Positions 32,912 to 42,847 are shown, numbered from the stretch's first letter. The stretch is DNA of 64,000 nt from Mycobacterium vicinigordonae (GCF_013466425.1 NZ_CP059165.1:3472001-3536000), one strand, 5' to 3'. Notes: generated from the letters alone by a model not told the origin. Translations and numbers: made by a program.

Positions 32912-34858
32912 GTGACGAATGTGGCCGGCGAACACAGGGTATCGGTGTCTTTCTCGGATGCGTGTAGACGAGTTTTCCTCGGAAAGCCTATGCTCACCGA
33001 CCAGCTACAGCACGAGAGGCTATCGAATCCCATCGCGCTCGGCGTGCTTTCACCGGATGCGATCTCGTCAACTGCCTATGGTTCCGAACAGGTCATGATC
33101 GAACTTCTGCCGGCGGCCGGGATGGCGGCGTTCGCGCTGCTACTGCCAATCACCGGGGTTATTTTGCTGATCCTGGTGTTGGTTACCGCGTCATACCGCC
33201 AAGTCGTCATGGTCTACACCCGGTCTGGTGGCTCCTATGTGGTGGCGCGGGACAACTTCGGGCCCAGGGTGGCGCAGGTTGCCGCGGCGGCGCTGCTGAT
33301 CGACTACGTGGTCACCGTCGCGGTACAGTGCGCGGCAGGGACAGTGGCGGTGGTCTCGGCGATACCCGTACTGGGCCCTTGGGGGCTGGAAATCACCATT
33401 GGTGTGGTGTTGCTGATGTGTTTAGCCAACCTGCGCGGATTGCGGGAAGCCGGGCTGCCGTTCGCACTGCCCACCTATTTCTTCGTTGGTATGGTCTCGC
33501 TGACGATAGTGGTCGGCGTTCTTCGCGAGATCTTCTGGACGCTACCGCGATACGACCCCGAGCACATCGCCGGTGCGGTGCCGATCGGGCATGGCAGCGG
33601 CCTGATCATGGGTGCAACGGTGCTCATCGTGTTGCGCGCGTTCGCCAATGGCGGTTCGTCGCTGACCGGAGTCGAGGCGATCTCCAACACCGTCAATAGC
33701 TTCCGCAAGCCCGAGAGCCTCAATGCCCGCCGCGTACTGACCGTGATGGCCTGCATTCTTGGGTTTCTGTTAGCCGGCGTGGCCTGGCTTGCACACATCA
33801 CGCATGCCGCTCCGTACGCCAACGGTTATCCATCGATGCTGTCTGAGATTGCCCGAGCGGTTTTCGGCAACGGGGCGGTCGGTAAGGTGTTGTATTTTCT
33901 GGTCCAGGCATCGACTGCGGCGATCTTGTATACCGGCGGCAACACTAGTTTCAACGGGTTTCCCGCGTTGGCGAGTTTCGTTGCCGAGGACCGTTTCCTG
34001 CCGCGGCCGTTGATGAAGCGTGGTCACCGTCTAGTGTTTTCGAACGGCATCATCACGCTCACCGCGCTCGCGGTGGCATTGTTGATTGTTACCGGCGGAT
34101 CGGTCACCGCGTTGGTACCGTTTTACGCCATTGGCGTGTTCACCGGGTTTTCGATGGCCGGATACGGCATGACCAAACACCATCTCAGATGCCGAGTGCC
34201 CGGTTGGCGGCGCAAGCTGCTCATCAACCTGTCCGCAGGACTGTTATCGACGGTCGTGGTGGGCATATTCGCGGTGGCGAAGTTCACCGAAGGCGCCTGG
34301 CTGATCGTCATCGTCTTTCCCATTCTGGTATTCGCACTGATGCGCCTCAACCGCGAATACCGCGCCGAGGCCTCTGTTCTCGAGATGTCACGCACCGATC
34401 CTCCCGAGGTGGGAAAGTACGCCCGCCAACGGGTCTTCGTCTTGGTCGACGGTATCGACATCGCCCTGCTTGAGGCACTCCGTTACGGAAAGGAATTGGG
34501 AGCGCACGAGCTGATCGCGGTGCATTTTGTGTTGGATACGACTCAGGCCGCGCTGTTGAAGGAGCGCTGGAAGGACTTCGAGCAGGATATCCCGCTACGG
34601 CTGATCGCGTGCGAGGATCGCAATCTCACACGGGCAGCCCAAGATTTAGTGCGGAACACGATCAACGACTATCCAGACACCAAGGTGATCGTACTGCTGC
34701 CGCGTCGAACGTATGCTCCCGTGATGGGCCGGCTGCTGCACGACCGCACCGCCGACAAGATCGCTGGTGTGCTCAACCGTATCCCGGGCGTGATTGCACA
34801 AATCGTCGCCTACGATGTGGAATCCCGCATCGCCCAAGCCACTCGGGTCAGACGATGA
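32912..34858 (+). CDS. KimA-like potassium transporter, second copy
   Basis: 648 residues, strongly similar along its whole length to the first copy: ALGVLSPDAISSTAYGSEQVM, SYVVARDNFGPRVAQVAAAA, GGSSLTGVEAISNTVNSF, FNGFPALASFVAEDRFLPRP, then the cytosolic domain with VFVLVDGIDIALLEALRYGK and VIVLLPRRTYAPVMGRLLHD. GTG 32912 is chosen, with AGGA 7 bases upstream; frames to 32831 exist. Predicted K+/H+ symporter in the membrane. Tandem retention of two copies, each behind a riboswitch, suggests different set points or affinities. The K+-channel gene follows on the same strand. Confidence 0.87.
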   Translation: MTNVAGEHRVSVSFSDACRRVFLGKPMLTDQLQHERLSNPIALGVLSPDAISSTAYGSEQVMIELLPAAGMAAFALLLPITGVILLILVLVTASYRQVVMVYTRSGGSYVVARDNFGPRVAQVAAAALLIDYVVTVAVQCAAGTVAVVSAIPVLGPWGLEITIGVVLLMCLANLRGLREAGLPFALPTYFFVGMVSLTIVVGVLREIFWTLPRYDPEHIAGAVPIGHGSGLIMGATVLIVLRAFANGGSSLTGVEAISNTVNSFRKPESLNARRVLTVMACILGFLLAGVAWLAHITHAAPYANGYPSMLSEIARAVFGNGAVGKVLYFLVQASTAAILYTGGNTSFNGFPALASFVAEDRFLPRPLMKRGHRLVFSNGIITLTALAVALLIVTGGSVTALVPFYAIGVFTGFSMAGYGMTKHHLRCRVPGWRRKLLINLSAGLLSTVVVGIFAVAKFTEGAWLIVIVFPILVFALMRLNREYRAEASVLEMSRTDPPEVGKYARQRVFVLVDGIDIALLEALRYGKELGAHELIAVHFVLDTTQAALLKERWKDFEQDIPLRLIACEDRNLTRAAQDLVRNTINDYPDTKVIVLLPRRTYAPVMGRLLHDRTADKIAGVLNRIPGVIAQIVAYDVESRIAQATRVRR

Positions 34859-35195
34859 TGTCCACCCCGATAAGTTACTTCAGATTGGCGAAGGCCGATG
34901 CGTCATTGTGGTGCGTCGACAGAATCACTGATGTGCCATATTCTTTGGCGCATTCTCCCGACTACAGGGCCTTCGCTTGCGAACCTGACTGTTGGTGCGC
35001 AACTTTTCTCGGCGTCATCCGCGTGGCGGCGACTTGCCGTAGTCGATTGCCGCCTATGCCGTGGACCCACATTGTCAACAGTCCGCCGACCGAAGCGGCG
35101 TGAATTGTGCTCTACGACAAGAGGATAGCGGTTCACAACTCCGACCCGTAGTCGAGCGATACCGTGGCGCCACTGCCATGAAGAAGGAGTAGACG
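34859..35195 (+). other. Intergenic region before the potassium-channel gene
   Basis: 337 bases without a credible gene. A strong AAGGAG at its right end serves the channel ATG at 35196. I looked for a crcB-type element here and found none. Confidence 0.5.
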
Positions 35196-37130
35196 ATGCC
35201 CCAGAGCGTCCGACGCCAGCGCGGAACCCGTTTAGCGGGGACAGCCACCGCATTACGCCGTCCTGCGCTCGGCGGAGCCGGGTTGTTACCACGACATCGA
35301 GGACAGGGGGCCAGGCGGATCTCGCGTCCGGCGGCCGAAGCTTTCCGTGGCGATGACGACACCAACACGGTCATCGTTTCCGGAACCGGTGGTCTGGCAG
35401 CGGCGATTACCGAAGGGCTGAACAGCGCGGGCGCGCGCGTTGTGCGGCTCGTTGATGACGAGGCCGACGATACCCCCGACGATCTGGCCGAAGCTGGTGT
35501 CTCCAACGCAACGGCGGTCGTGTGCGCTGGTGACGACGATGCCGTAAACCTCGAAGTCGCTTTGCTCGCGCGAGAAGCGAACCCAGATATCCGGGTCGTC
35601 ACCCGCGTTGCCAACGACGTGTTGCGCGAGGCACTGACCGACGATGACGAGCCCGGCGCGATCTTCGATGTGGCCGAACTCGCGTCTGCATCCATTGTCG
35701 AGGCGTGCCTAGCGCGCACCACGCACGCAGTCACCGCGGCGGGGATCGAATTCGTGGTTTCAGGTGCCGAGGCCTCGCGCGAAACCACGCTGCGCGAGCT
35801 CTATGGTGATCTAGCGCCGGTCGCGGTGATTCGCGGCGAAAACTCACCGAGTCCCGGTAAAGAAGTGGTGTGCCCCGGGAGGGATCTGCGGGTTCACGCG
35901 GGCGACTGGGTAGTGATGATCGGCACCGCCGACGAGGTGGCCGCACGCGGCGTCAAGATTCCTCGGCCGACCACCACACGCTCGCGGCGGCCACTCATTC
36001 ACCGTCTTGTCGACGGCGCACGCGCCTTGCGCAGCGATGTCAACCCGGCGTTCTACCCGATCATGACTGCGCTGCTGATACTCGTTATTGGCTCGACGGC
36101 CTTATTACACTTTACCTTTCAGGCCTCACCACCAATGTCATGGATCGACGCGCTGTACTTCACCGCCGAAACCATTACGACAACGGGCTTCGGCGATTTC
36201 AGCTTCCTTCACCAACACACCTGGCTACGACTGTTCGGTGTCATGATGATGTTGGGGGGCGTGATCAATACTGCCTTGCTCGTGTCGTTCATCGCCGACG
36301 TGCTGCTCTCACGCCGGTTTGTTTACTCGGCTGGACGACCCCGTGTTCGCCACCTTCGTAACCACATCATCGTCATCGGGCTCAGCGCACTCGGCACCCG
36401 TGTAGTGAGCGACCTCACCGCTGATGGTTACGACGTTGCAGTCATCGAGCGCGATGTCGACAATCGTTTCTTACCTTCGGTTATCGATCTCGACGTGCCA
36501 GTGATTTACGGGGACGCCACGCTGCGCCAGACTCTGCAATCGGCGCACATCGACCGGGCTCGCGCGGTGGCTGTGATGACGCGAGATGAAGTGGTCAACA
36601 TCGAGACTGGCATCGTTGCGGCCAAGATGCTGGGGCGCCGATTATCACCGGCCACCATCCGGCCCGCTGTTCCGCTCGTGCTGCGGGTATACGACCGCGC
36701 TCTTGGTCGCGCGATCGCAAAACGATTCGGCTTCATCAACGTTCGCTCTACCGTCGAGCTGGCAGTTCCGTGGTTCATTAGCGCTGCAATCGGCCTAGAA
36801 GTACTGGGTACGTTTTCGATTGGGCAAAGCTCCTTTGTGGTCGGCGCGATGCACGTGGTCGCCGGCAGCGAACTCGACGGGATGCGCATGGTGGATTTAT
36901 CCACGAGAACCCGGGTCATCGCAATCACCCGTCCGAACACACCGGTCCAACTACATCCCCGCCGTGACGCCCGTTTGTGCGGCGACGACACGGTCTATCT
37001 GATCGGCCCCTATCGCGAATTGCTTGAGACCCTCCGTAAAGGACAATTTGTGCAAAACCCAGATACTGATGCTGGCGGTCACCGCAGGATCCGACGCGGC
37101 CAGCGCTGGTCGACTCAGGCGGCTCAGTAA
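35196..37130 (+). CDS. RCK-channel-RCK potassium channel / TrkA-N protein
   Basis: 644 residues. Residues about 55-270 form an RCK (TrkA-N/TrkA-C) unit starting TVIVSGTGGLAAAITEGL. Residues about 285-380 are a two-helix pore with the selectivity filter TITTTGFGDFS. From about 390 a second RCK unit begins (NHIIVIGLSALGTRVVSDL) with IERDVDNRF after strand 2 and ends in a TrkA-C-like part. RCK domains gate K+ flux through nucleotides or ions. The ATG follows AAGGAG by 7 bases. It lies downstream of the two KimA-like uptake genes, so this stretch handles K+ uptake and release. A dead partial copy is at 23756-24195. Confidence 0.88.
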   Translation: MPQSVRRQRGTRLAGTATALRRPALGGAGLLPRHRGQGARRISRPAAEAFRGDDDTNTVIVSGTGGLAAAITEGLNSAGARVVRLVDDEADDTPDDLAEAGVSNATAVVCAGDDDAVNLEVALLAREANPDIRVVTRVANDVLREALTDDDEPGAIFDVAELASASIVEACLARTTHAVTAAGIEFVVSGAEASRETTLRELYGDLAPVAVIRGENSPSPGKEVVCPGRDLRVHAGDWVVMIGTADEVAARGVKIPRPTTTRSRRPLIHRLVDGARALRSDVNPAFYPIMTALLILVIGSTALLHFTFQASPPMSWIDALYFTAETITTTGFGDFSFLHQHTWLRLFGVMMMLGGVINTALLVSFIADVLLSRRFVYSAGRPRVRHLRNHIIVIGLSALGTRVVSDLTADGYDVAVIERDVDNRFLPSVIDLDVPVIYGDATLRQTLQSAHIDRARAVAVMTRDEVVNIETGIVAAKMLGRRLSPATIRPAVPLVLRVYDRALGRAIAKRFGFINVRSTVELAVPWFISAAIGLEVLGTFSIGQSSFVVGAMHVVAGSELDGMRMVDLSTRTRVIAITRPNTPVQLHPRRDARLCGDDTVYLIGPYRELLETLRKGQFVQNPDTDAGGHRRIRRGQRWSTQAAQ

Positions 37131-37218
37131 AGTCTCCGTACATTGTGAGCGTACTTCCCGAGGGAGTCACGGTTAATCACCTGGTGGTTGCCAGGAGCGT
37201 CAGGGTCCTGGTGTGGAA

Positions 37219-37268
37219 GAGGGGGGAGTAGACCCGGTCGGCATGGCCGACCTTCTGATCGCCCCCTC
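37219..37268. terminator. Nested hairpin between convergent genes
   Basis: GAGGGGG (37219-37225) pairs with CCCCCTC (37262-37268) and encloses the perfect hairpin GGTCGGC-ATG-GCCGACC (37236-37252). It lies in the gap between the K+-channel gene and mgtC, which face each other, so it may end both transcripts although no T-tract is present. Confidence 0.45.
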
Positions 37269-37402
37269 GCCGATGCCCATGACGTGACGCTGATCCACTA
37301 CGCTGTCCGAGCGTCGCGAGTGGGATGCACTGGCGGCGATCGGTGTCGTGGCATCTGCTAAGGCCACGCACTCCGGCGGCCGGTTGCCGCGATGATCCTG
37401 AG

Positions 37403-38122
37403 TCAGTCCAGGTCCTCGTCGGCCTGCAGCACGGCACATACCCCGTCAACGTCACCGAGGACCCGCGCCGCGCTGGCGATCCGATAGCCGGACAGGGTTA
37501 TCGTTACCCCGGCCTGGCCGCTGTCGATGCCGTGTGGATCAGGATCGAGCTCCGTGAGCAACCACTTGCGCTGTCCGCAGACTTGCAGCAGCTGCCGCAG
37601 CACACCACGGCCGTCGTCGTAGATAACGCGCAGCTGGACGGTACCCCGCAGCCTCGCTGCCAGTTGTCGCTCAACCACCAGTAGCACCAGCGCGCTGACA
37701 AAGTGCAGCGCGACCACAGTCACCGCCAGCAATACCATCCCGGCCGCGGCGGCCATACCTATGGCCGCCGACTCCCAGACCGCTGCCGCCGTGGTCAGGC
37801 CGTGCACAGCTCCACGTCGGGTGATGATGAGACCCGCGCCCAGAAAGCCGATCCCGGAGACGATTTGGGCCGCTACACGAGAAGGGTCCAGCACCACGGT
37901 CCCGGCGGAGAGGATATCGCCGAAGCCGTACTTGCTGATGAGCACGATCAACGCCGCCGACGTGCCGACGATGGTCTGGGTACGCAGACCCGCGCTTTTG
38001 CCCTGGATGGTGCGTTCCAACCCGATTGCCGCGGTAAGCCCGAACGCCGAAAACAATTCGACGATCTGGCGCCCGCCCTGTCCACTGCCGGCGAACAACC
38101 CGGAGGCGATTAGCGTGTTCAT
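37403..38122 (-). CDS. mgtC: MgtC/SapB-family membrane protein
   Basis: 239 residues. Five hydrophobic helices lie in the first about 150 residues, with the family motifs GLTAAIGLERTIQGKSAGLRTQTIVG and VSGIGFLGAGLIITRRGAVHGLTTAAAVWESAAIG. A C-terminal ACT-like cytosolic domain follows (about 155-239). MgtC proteins support growth in low Mg2+ and inside phagocytes and affect ATP and ion homeostasis. The start overlaps the stop of a 125-residue glycosyltransferase fragment as ATGA. No M-box riboswitch was seen upstream. Confidence 0.88.
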   Translation of the reverse strand: MNTLIASGLFAGSGQGGRQIVELFSAFGLTAAIGLERTIQGKSAGLRTQTIVGTSAALIVLISKYGFGDILSAGTVVLDPSRVAAQIVSGIGFLGAGLIITRRGAVHGLTTAAAVWESAAIGMAAAAGMVLLAVTVVALHFVSALVLLVVERQLAARLRGTVQLRVIYDDGRGVLRQLLQVCGQRKWLLTELDPDPHGIDSGQAGVTITLSGYRIASAARVLGDVDGVCAVLQADEDLD

Positions 38123-38496
38123 AGGACGGTTACCGCGTTAACCCGAGGACGGGCGAGTAGTGGAATTACCACCCCTCGACGATGCGGAAGCCGCGTTAGC
38201 GCGGGAACTGGTAGACCGGCGGTGTCGCCTAGTAGGCGGTGCATCAGCAGGCAACAGAAGCCGTGCACAGCGTCGATGCGGCCCGGCAACTTCCACAGCT
38301 CGGGCATGGTGCCCGCGGTGGCGGCACCTTCGTCGAACCACAGCGATGGCGTGCGGGCGCCGGCACCACTGAGGACCGCTGCCAGCGTGGCGATGGCCCG
38401 CGAATCGAGCACTCTGCCCCGGACGCGTGTCCTCGCCTTCGATGTCGCAGGTTCGACGTCGTCAGCTACGGGGCTCTCGAGGATGGTCGCAGACAT
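38119..38496 (-). pseudogene. Truncated GT-C (mannosyltransferase-like) N-terminus
   Basis: 125 residues from ATG 38496. VLDSRAIATLAAVLSGAGAR followed by TPSLWFDEGAATAGTMPELWKL and IDAVHGFCCLLMHRLLGD match the start of mycobacterial GT-C mannosyltransferases (SLWFDEGAT... IDAVHG). The protein stops soon after the first membrane helix, where those enzymes continue for about 400 residues. The tail is Arg/Pro-rich and unrelated. Its stop overlaps the mgtC ATG, so it may now serve only to couple translation. Confidence 0.6.
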
Positions 38497-38589
38497 GATT
38501 ATTGCCAACTCTATGTGGAGCTGCACCGAATGGCGCGGTCGAATGACCTGTGCAGCACCCCGAGAAGTGATCTGCGCGACCGACCCGCC

Positions 38590-38806
38590 GCGGCCTGAGC
38601 AGGAACATTCGGAGACTTGGACGTTCCCCTCGGGTGAGCAAGGCCTGGTCAAAATCGTCGCCGTACATAAGGTTGTCGACGGGAAAATTAGGCTCTGGCA
38701 AAACTATTGGGACATGGCCACGCTCATGAGCTTTGCGCCTGCTAACTACTTTGAGTGTCATGGCACCGGCGATACGTCGTGGGTTCTCGACGCTACTGAG
38801 ACCTGA
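38590..38806 (+). pseudogene. Fragment of a SnoaL/NTF2-like protein
   Basis: The rightward frame ending at 38806 contains ETWTFPSGEQGLVKIVAVHK and VVDGKIRLWQNYWDM, typical of the last strands of NTF2-like (SnoaL, limonene-epoxide-hydrolase-type) proteins. Upstream the match moves to another frame and lacks a start, so the gene is broken. It abuts the glycosyltransferase fragment on the other strand. Confidence 0.5.
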
Positions 38807-39047
38807 TCTGAGCCACTAGGCCGCCGACCGGGAGCAATGGTCAGTCCCTGCGGATTGGATGTTTCAGGCGACTCCCGCGGTTCTGGGTCTTTGGCGCGGT
38901 TCAGCGGACGGGGTGAAGTCACTGCCGAACAGAGTGCAGATACAGCAGCCGCAACACCTCGCCCAGCACCTCCCACGGCGGCTGATAGCCCGTTGCGCTC
39001 TCGGATACCCACCTGCACAACGAATTTAAGATCAGCGCCCGCCGCTG

Positions 39048-39578
39048 CTATCCGCGCCGGTGCCCCGACTGTTTCAACGGAATAGTCGGCCACCGCTCCA
39101 ACCACTGCGCCGACGAATCGGAAGCCGGGCGCGGCACCCGGGCCGCCACATCATCGCCGCTGGGCAGCGCGGCAAGCGCGTCCTCGAAACGCCAGAACAC
39201 CGCAATCTCACGGTCGATCCTGCTGCGCCGCAACGCGTTTTGACCTCGAATGGAATCACACACGAGCACCAGCGAAATGTCGGACTCCTCGACAATCGTT
39301 TTGCGGGCCTCCGTAATTGCCGACCACCCCGAGGACTCAGGCACCAACAGGGCAGTGACATCAATGATTAACCCGCGAGACCCGCTCAGCGCGGCATGGG
39401 TCACCGCCTCACGTACCCGCACATACGTTGTTTCGTCCAATATCCCGAAGAACGTGAGGGCCTGACTGTCGCCTAGAGTGGCGCCGGTCGTCGTTAACCC
39501 GCTGCGGCGAACGGCCTCGGTCGCGATGACCGCAACCTCGCCAGCCCGTCGCCGCTTCAAGATGTGATGACCGGGCAC
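39048..39578 (-). CDS. STAS-domain protein (anti-sigma factor antagonist-like)
   Basis: 176 residues from GTG 39578, which has GAAGGGG 8 bases upstream; the frame is open to 39695. LTFFGILDETTYVRVREAV, SRGLIIDVTALLVPESSGWSAI and ISLVLVCDS outline a STAS domain. The Asp-x-(Ser/Thr) phospho-site pattern is not clear: the equivalent position reads PESSGW. Mycobacteria have several such orphan STAS proteins in stress signalling. No anti-sigma kinase is adjacent. Confidence 0.7.
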   Translation of the reverse strand: MPGHHILKRRRAGEVAVIATEAVRRSGLTTTGATLGDSQALTFFGILDETTYVRVREAVTHAALSGSRGLIIDVTALLVPESSGWSAITEARKTIVEESDISLVLVCDSIRGQNALRRSRIDREIAVFWRFEDALAALPSGDDVAARVPRPASDSSAQWLERWPTIPLKQSGHRRG

Positions 39579-39933
39579 CGCTGACCCCTTCCCCCGACAG
39601 AGCAAGTCCTTCCGAGGAGTAACACAGGCATTCGGGTTTCGCGCCGCCGATTCTCGAGATGTCCCGCCCGCCGTCGTCGGGTACCTGCAGGTCAATGGCT
39701 ATCGATTGTTCGCTGAGATAACTGGCGGCATCCATATTCTGGATATGAACACAATCCGCTTTCTGGCCTGAGATGCAATAATCGTATGCGCGGCAGCTAG
39801 CTTCCCGCTCAGCGTCTTTGCCATTCGAGGTGTGAATGCGACTTCGTATCATACGTAACTGTGCATCTCAACATTCGGCGCCGCGCAGAAACAGTGTGCA
39901 TTTCTTTGGGGGAGAGCTGAGGTTATCAAAATC
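39579..39933 (+). other. Intergenic region before the CoA-transferase gene
   Basis: 355 bases, AT-richer than the surroundings, with no convincing ORF. It includes GGGGGAGAG about 20 bases before the CoA-transferase ATG. No named element recognised. Confidence 0.4.
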
Positions 39934-41445
39934 ATGGTTGACGAAGTGGAGTCTGGTGCGCAACTGCTTACTCAGCGGATTCTGCATTCGGTCCAAAACC
40001 CGGCCACGAGCGATGAGTTCGATATCGATGAAGAATTTGACACTGTTCTCACAGACCTAGGTCTCAGCAGAGCCGATATTGGTGGAAATATCCGGTTCGA
40101 CGGCGCCGATCCGATCGTGCCGAGCGCAATCCGACTCGCGGGTGCAACATCCATCTCCCTTATGGTCAAGTCGGCCGCGATGGCGAATCTGTGGCGATCT
40201 CGGGGCGGTACTGAGCAGGATATGTCGATCGATTTGCGCGCGGCACCGCGCAGATTATGTCCTTTCTACGAAGGAAAATGGGAACTGATCAACGGGTTGC
40301 CGCCGATAGCGAATACGATCCCGAATGACGCGTTCCAACTATTCAAGTTTTACCGCACTGCGGACGGTCGCTGGGTACTACCGCTGAATCCCTACCCGAA
40401 GCTGGCAGCACGCGCCTGTGAGCTACTTCAAGCCCCAGAAGAACCCATAGCCATTGCTAAGGCGATCGCAAAGTGGGACGGACTCCCGCTGGAGGAGGCT
40501 GGCGCCGATTTCGGGGTGGTCATGCCCATGGTTCGCACCCCCGAAGAATTCCTCAAAACGCTGCAATACCGCGAAGTCTTGAGCCAACAACCGCTGATCA
40601 AAATAACCAAGATCGGCGATAGCGACCCGGTACCGTTACCCATGGCCGAGCTGCCCCTGAGTGGAATCCGTGCACTCGGGATGGGTCATGTCGTCGCCGG
40701 CTCCGGTATCGGTCGGGCCTTAGCTCTGCACGGTGCCGATGTACTCAACTTGTGGCGGTTAAACGAGGTCGAGCAGGAATTCACTTTCTTCACCACCAAC
40801 GTCGGCCACCGGTCTTCCCGCATCAACCCGTACTCGCAAGCCGGATATTCAAAGATCGTGGAGCTGCTCGGCGGGGCTGACGTATTCTTCGCCAACCGCC
40901 GCCCAGGGCTCCTGGACAAACTCGGACTCTCGGCAACCGAAGTCGCGGCCGCGAAGCCGGGCATCGTGTACGCAACGGTGAATCTGCACGGCGGCGCAGG
41001 CCCCTGGGCAGATCGCGTCGGGTTCGACCAAGTCGCTGGCTCAGTGTCAGGAATCATGTCGCTCGAGGGTGGCGGGCCGAACGAAAAGCCCGCGGTGCCG
41101 CCAGTTCCCGTCGTAAATGACAACATCGTGGGCTGGTTCATCGCAGCCGGGGTCGCCGAAGCGCTCCGGCGACGCGCGGTCGAGGGTGGCAGTTGGCGAG
41201 TCGATTGCTCCCTAACCCGTACAGCCTTGTGGATCCTCAGCCTGGGGGTTTTCGACCTCGACTACGCCATCGAGACCGCCGGCAAGGGTCCCGACCATGC
41301 CTACATGGAGCCGGAACTCTTCACCGCACACACCCCACTCGGCCATTACCAAGGAGTGACCGACCAGGTGCACATGTCGAAGACCCCGGGCCGCTACGAC
41401 CCCGTTCTGGTTCCACTGGGTTCGTGCTACCCGGAATGGCGCTGA
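39934..41445 (+). CDS. CoA-transferase family III (CaiB/BaiF) protein
   Basis: 503 residues. The C-terminal half has the family III fold: SGIRALGMGHVVAGSGIGRALALHGADVLNL, SRINPYSQAG, LLGGADVFFANRRPGLLDKLGLSA, PGIVYATVNLHGGAGPWADRVGFDQVAGSVSG. The N-terminal half (ATSISLMVKSAAMANLWRSRGG, DMSIDLRAAPRRL) resembles the second half-domain of such enzymes, so the order looks like a fused or permuted arrangement. These enzymes move CoA between carboxylic acids. A PucR-type activator gene follows 150 bp later. Confidence 0.85.
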   Translation: MVDEVESGAQLLTQRILHSVQNPATSDEFDIDEEFDTVLTDLGLSRADIGGNIRFDGADPIVPSAIRLAGATSISLMVKSAAMANLWRSRGGTEQDMSIDLRAAPRRLCPFYEGKWELINGLPPIANTIPNDAFQLFKFYRTADGRWVLPLNPYPKLAARACELLQAPEEPIAIAKAIAKWDGLPLEEAGADFGVVMPMVRTPEEFLKTLQYREVLSQQPLIKITKIGDSDPVPLPMAELPLSGIRALGMGHVVAGSGIGRALALHGADVLNLWRLNEVEQEFTFFTTNVGHRSSRINPYSQAGYSKIVELLGGADVFFANRRPGLLDKLGLSATEVAAAKPGIVYATVNLHGGAGPWADRVGFDQVAGSVSGIMSLEGGGPNEKPAVPPVPVVNDNIVGWFIAAGVAEALRRRAVEGGSWRVDCSLTRTALWILSLGVFDLDYAIETAGKGPDHAYMEPELFTAHTPLGHYQGVTDQVHMSKTPGRYDPVLVPLGSCYPEWR

Positions 41446-41594
41446 TCTCACCGGCTCGGCACTCTTAACTAATCGACTCTCTTGGCGCGAGAATCGCAGG
41501 CCGTTTTTGAAATGGCCCGTTACTTCACGAGCCAAGAAAAACTGGAAACCCCTTGGGCGTCCAAGCATCCGCGGTGGTCCAGTAATCTACCAAG

Positions 41595-42821
41595 GTGACG
41601 CAATCGCCCACCGATGATGCGGCTGAACACTTGAAAGAGATTGGCCGCTCACTCTTGAGTCGAGTGGACGAATTTTGCGTTGAGCAGTGTCGGCTGATCC
41701 GTGAACACAACACGGCCTGCCAGAGTTACAGTCGTGTGCCTCACGCAGATCTGGTCGGGGCGGTCAAAAAACAGGACACCTTCATTCTTGAGTCCCTGGG
41801 CACAGGGCACCCGGACACCAGGCCGGCATCACTTGTTGGCCGTCGGCGAGCCGAGCAGGGTGTTCCGCTTCCGGACGTGATGTCGGCCTACCGGGTCGGG
41901 CTTGAATACCTTTGGGAGAAGACAGCCGAAGCCGTGGCCGAGGCCCAGCTGTCCCTGGCCGAGCTGCAGCTCGCGGGCTCCGAGATCTGGCGAAGCCAAG
42001 CCGAATACACCGAGGCAATGAGCGAGGCGTACCGCGAGGCCGCTACCGAGCAGCTACTGCGTCAACGTGAAGAACGGTCGGCGCTAGTTACCGGATTACT
42101 CGAAGGACGTCTTCCCGGCGATGTCACCGCGTGGGATGCAGTGCGGCTGCTCGGATTACCTGAATCGGGATTCTTTACCGTGGCGGCGATTAAGTCCGCA
42201 ACACTAGATAGCCGCCCGCTGCGTGCCATCGAACAGGTACTCTCCGCCGACGGTTTCGCTTCCGCGTGGCGGCTCGACCCCGATATGCAAATCGGAATCA
42301 TCGCTTTGTCGGCCCCAACGGACGCCGAACAATTGGCACGCAGCTTAGAAAAACATTCCCTCGGCCGAATTGGCGTCAGCCCCATCTACGACGGCCATCC
42401 GCCCCCGGGGGCCGCGCTGAACTACGCCAAAGCTGCGTTGCGAGCAGCCACCGCAGACGAGCCCCTCATCGTGTTCGACGCCCATCCGTACGCCGTCGCG
42501 GCCATCACGGACCCGCAAACCATGACGCTCTACCGCGACCTCGTACTCGCCGGTCTAAATGCCATCGACAATTCCGACAGACGAATACTCGTGAGCACCT
42601 TCCGTGCTTGGGTTGACAGCGGCGGTTCAGTCTCCCAGACAGCAACACGTATGCACTGCCACCCCAACACGGTGCGCTACCGACTAGGCCGGCTCAAAGA
42701 CCACACGGGATACGACGTCAGCGTGCCGCGCGATCTCGCACAGCTACACCTCGCGATCGAAGCCGACCATCGGCTGGGACCAGCTGCTGGCGCAGCACAG
42801 GCAGTCCAGACCCCTCGATAG
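41595..42821 (+). CDS. PucR/CdaR-type transcriptional regulator
   Basis: 408 residues. The C-terminal HTH_30 domain is clear: TFRAWVDSGGSVSQTATRMHCHPNTVRYRLGRLKDHTGYDV (about 336-378). The middle GGDEF-like/CdaR sensor-like part is degenerate. The N-terminal half is helical (AYRVGLEYLWEKTAEAVAEAQ), as in the RsbT-co-antagonist-like regulators of actinobacteria. Start is GTG 41595. It probably controls the CoA-transferase gene upstream or itself. Confidence 0.87.
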   Translation: MTQSPTDDAAEHLKEIGRSLLSRVDEFCVEQCRLIREHNTACQSYSRVPHADLVGAVKKQDTFILESLGTGHPDTRPASLVGRRRAEQGVPLPDVMSAYRVGLEYLWEKTAEAVAEAQLSLAELQLAGSEIWRSQAEYTEAMSEAYREAATEQLLRQREERSALVTGLLEGRLPGDVTAWDAVRLLGLPESGFFTVAAIKSATLDSRPLRAIEQVLSADGFASAWRLDPDMQIGIIALSAPTDAEQLARSLEKHSLGRIGVSPIYDGHPPPGAALNYAKAALRAATADEPLIVFDAHPYAVAAITDPQTMTLYRDLVLAGLNAIDNSDRRILVSTFRAWVDSGGSVSQTATRMHCHPNTVRYRLGRLKDHTGYDVSVPRDLAQLHLAIEADHRLGPAAGAAQAVQTPR

Positions 42822-42847
42822 GTGTTGACTGCGGTGTGCTCTGCCGG

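Noticed and set aside
37219..37268. yybP-ykoY (manganese) riboswitch
   Set aside because: GGGGAGTAG-like sequence occurs, but the second conserved loop is missing and no gene lies downstream on that strand; the nested hairpin between convergent genes fits a terminator.
38123..38600. M-box magnesium riboswitch before mgtC
   Set aside because: No conserved M-box segments seen; the region codes for the glycosyltransferase stump.
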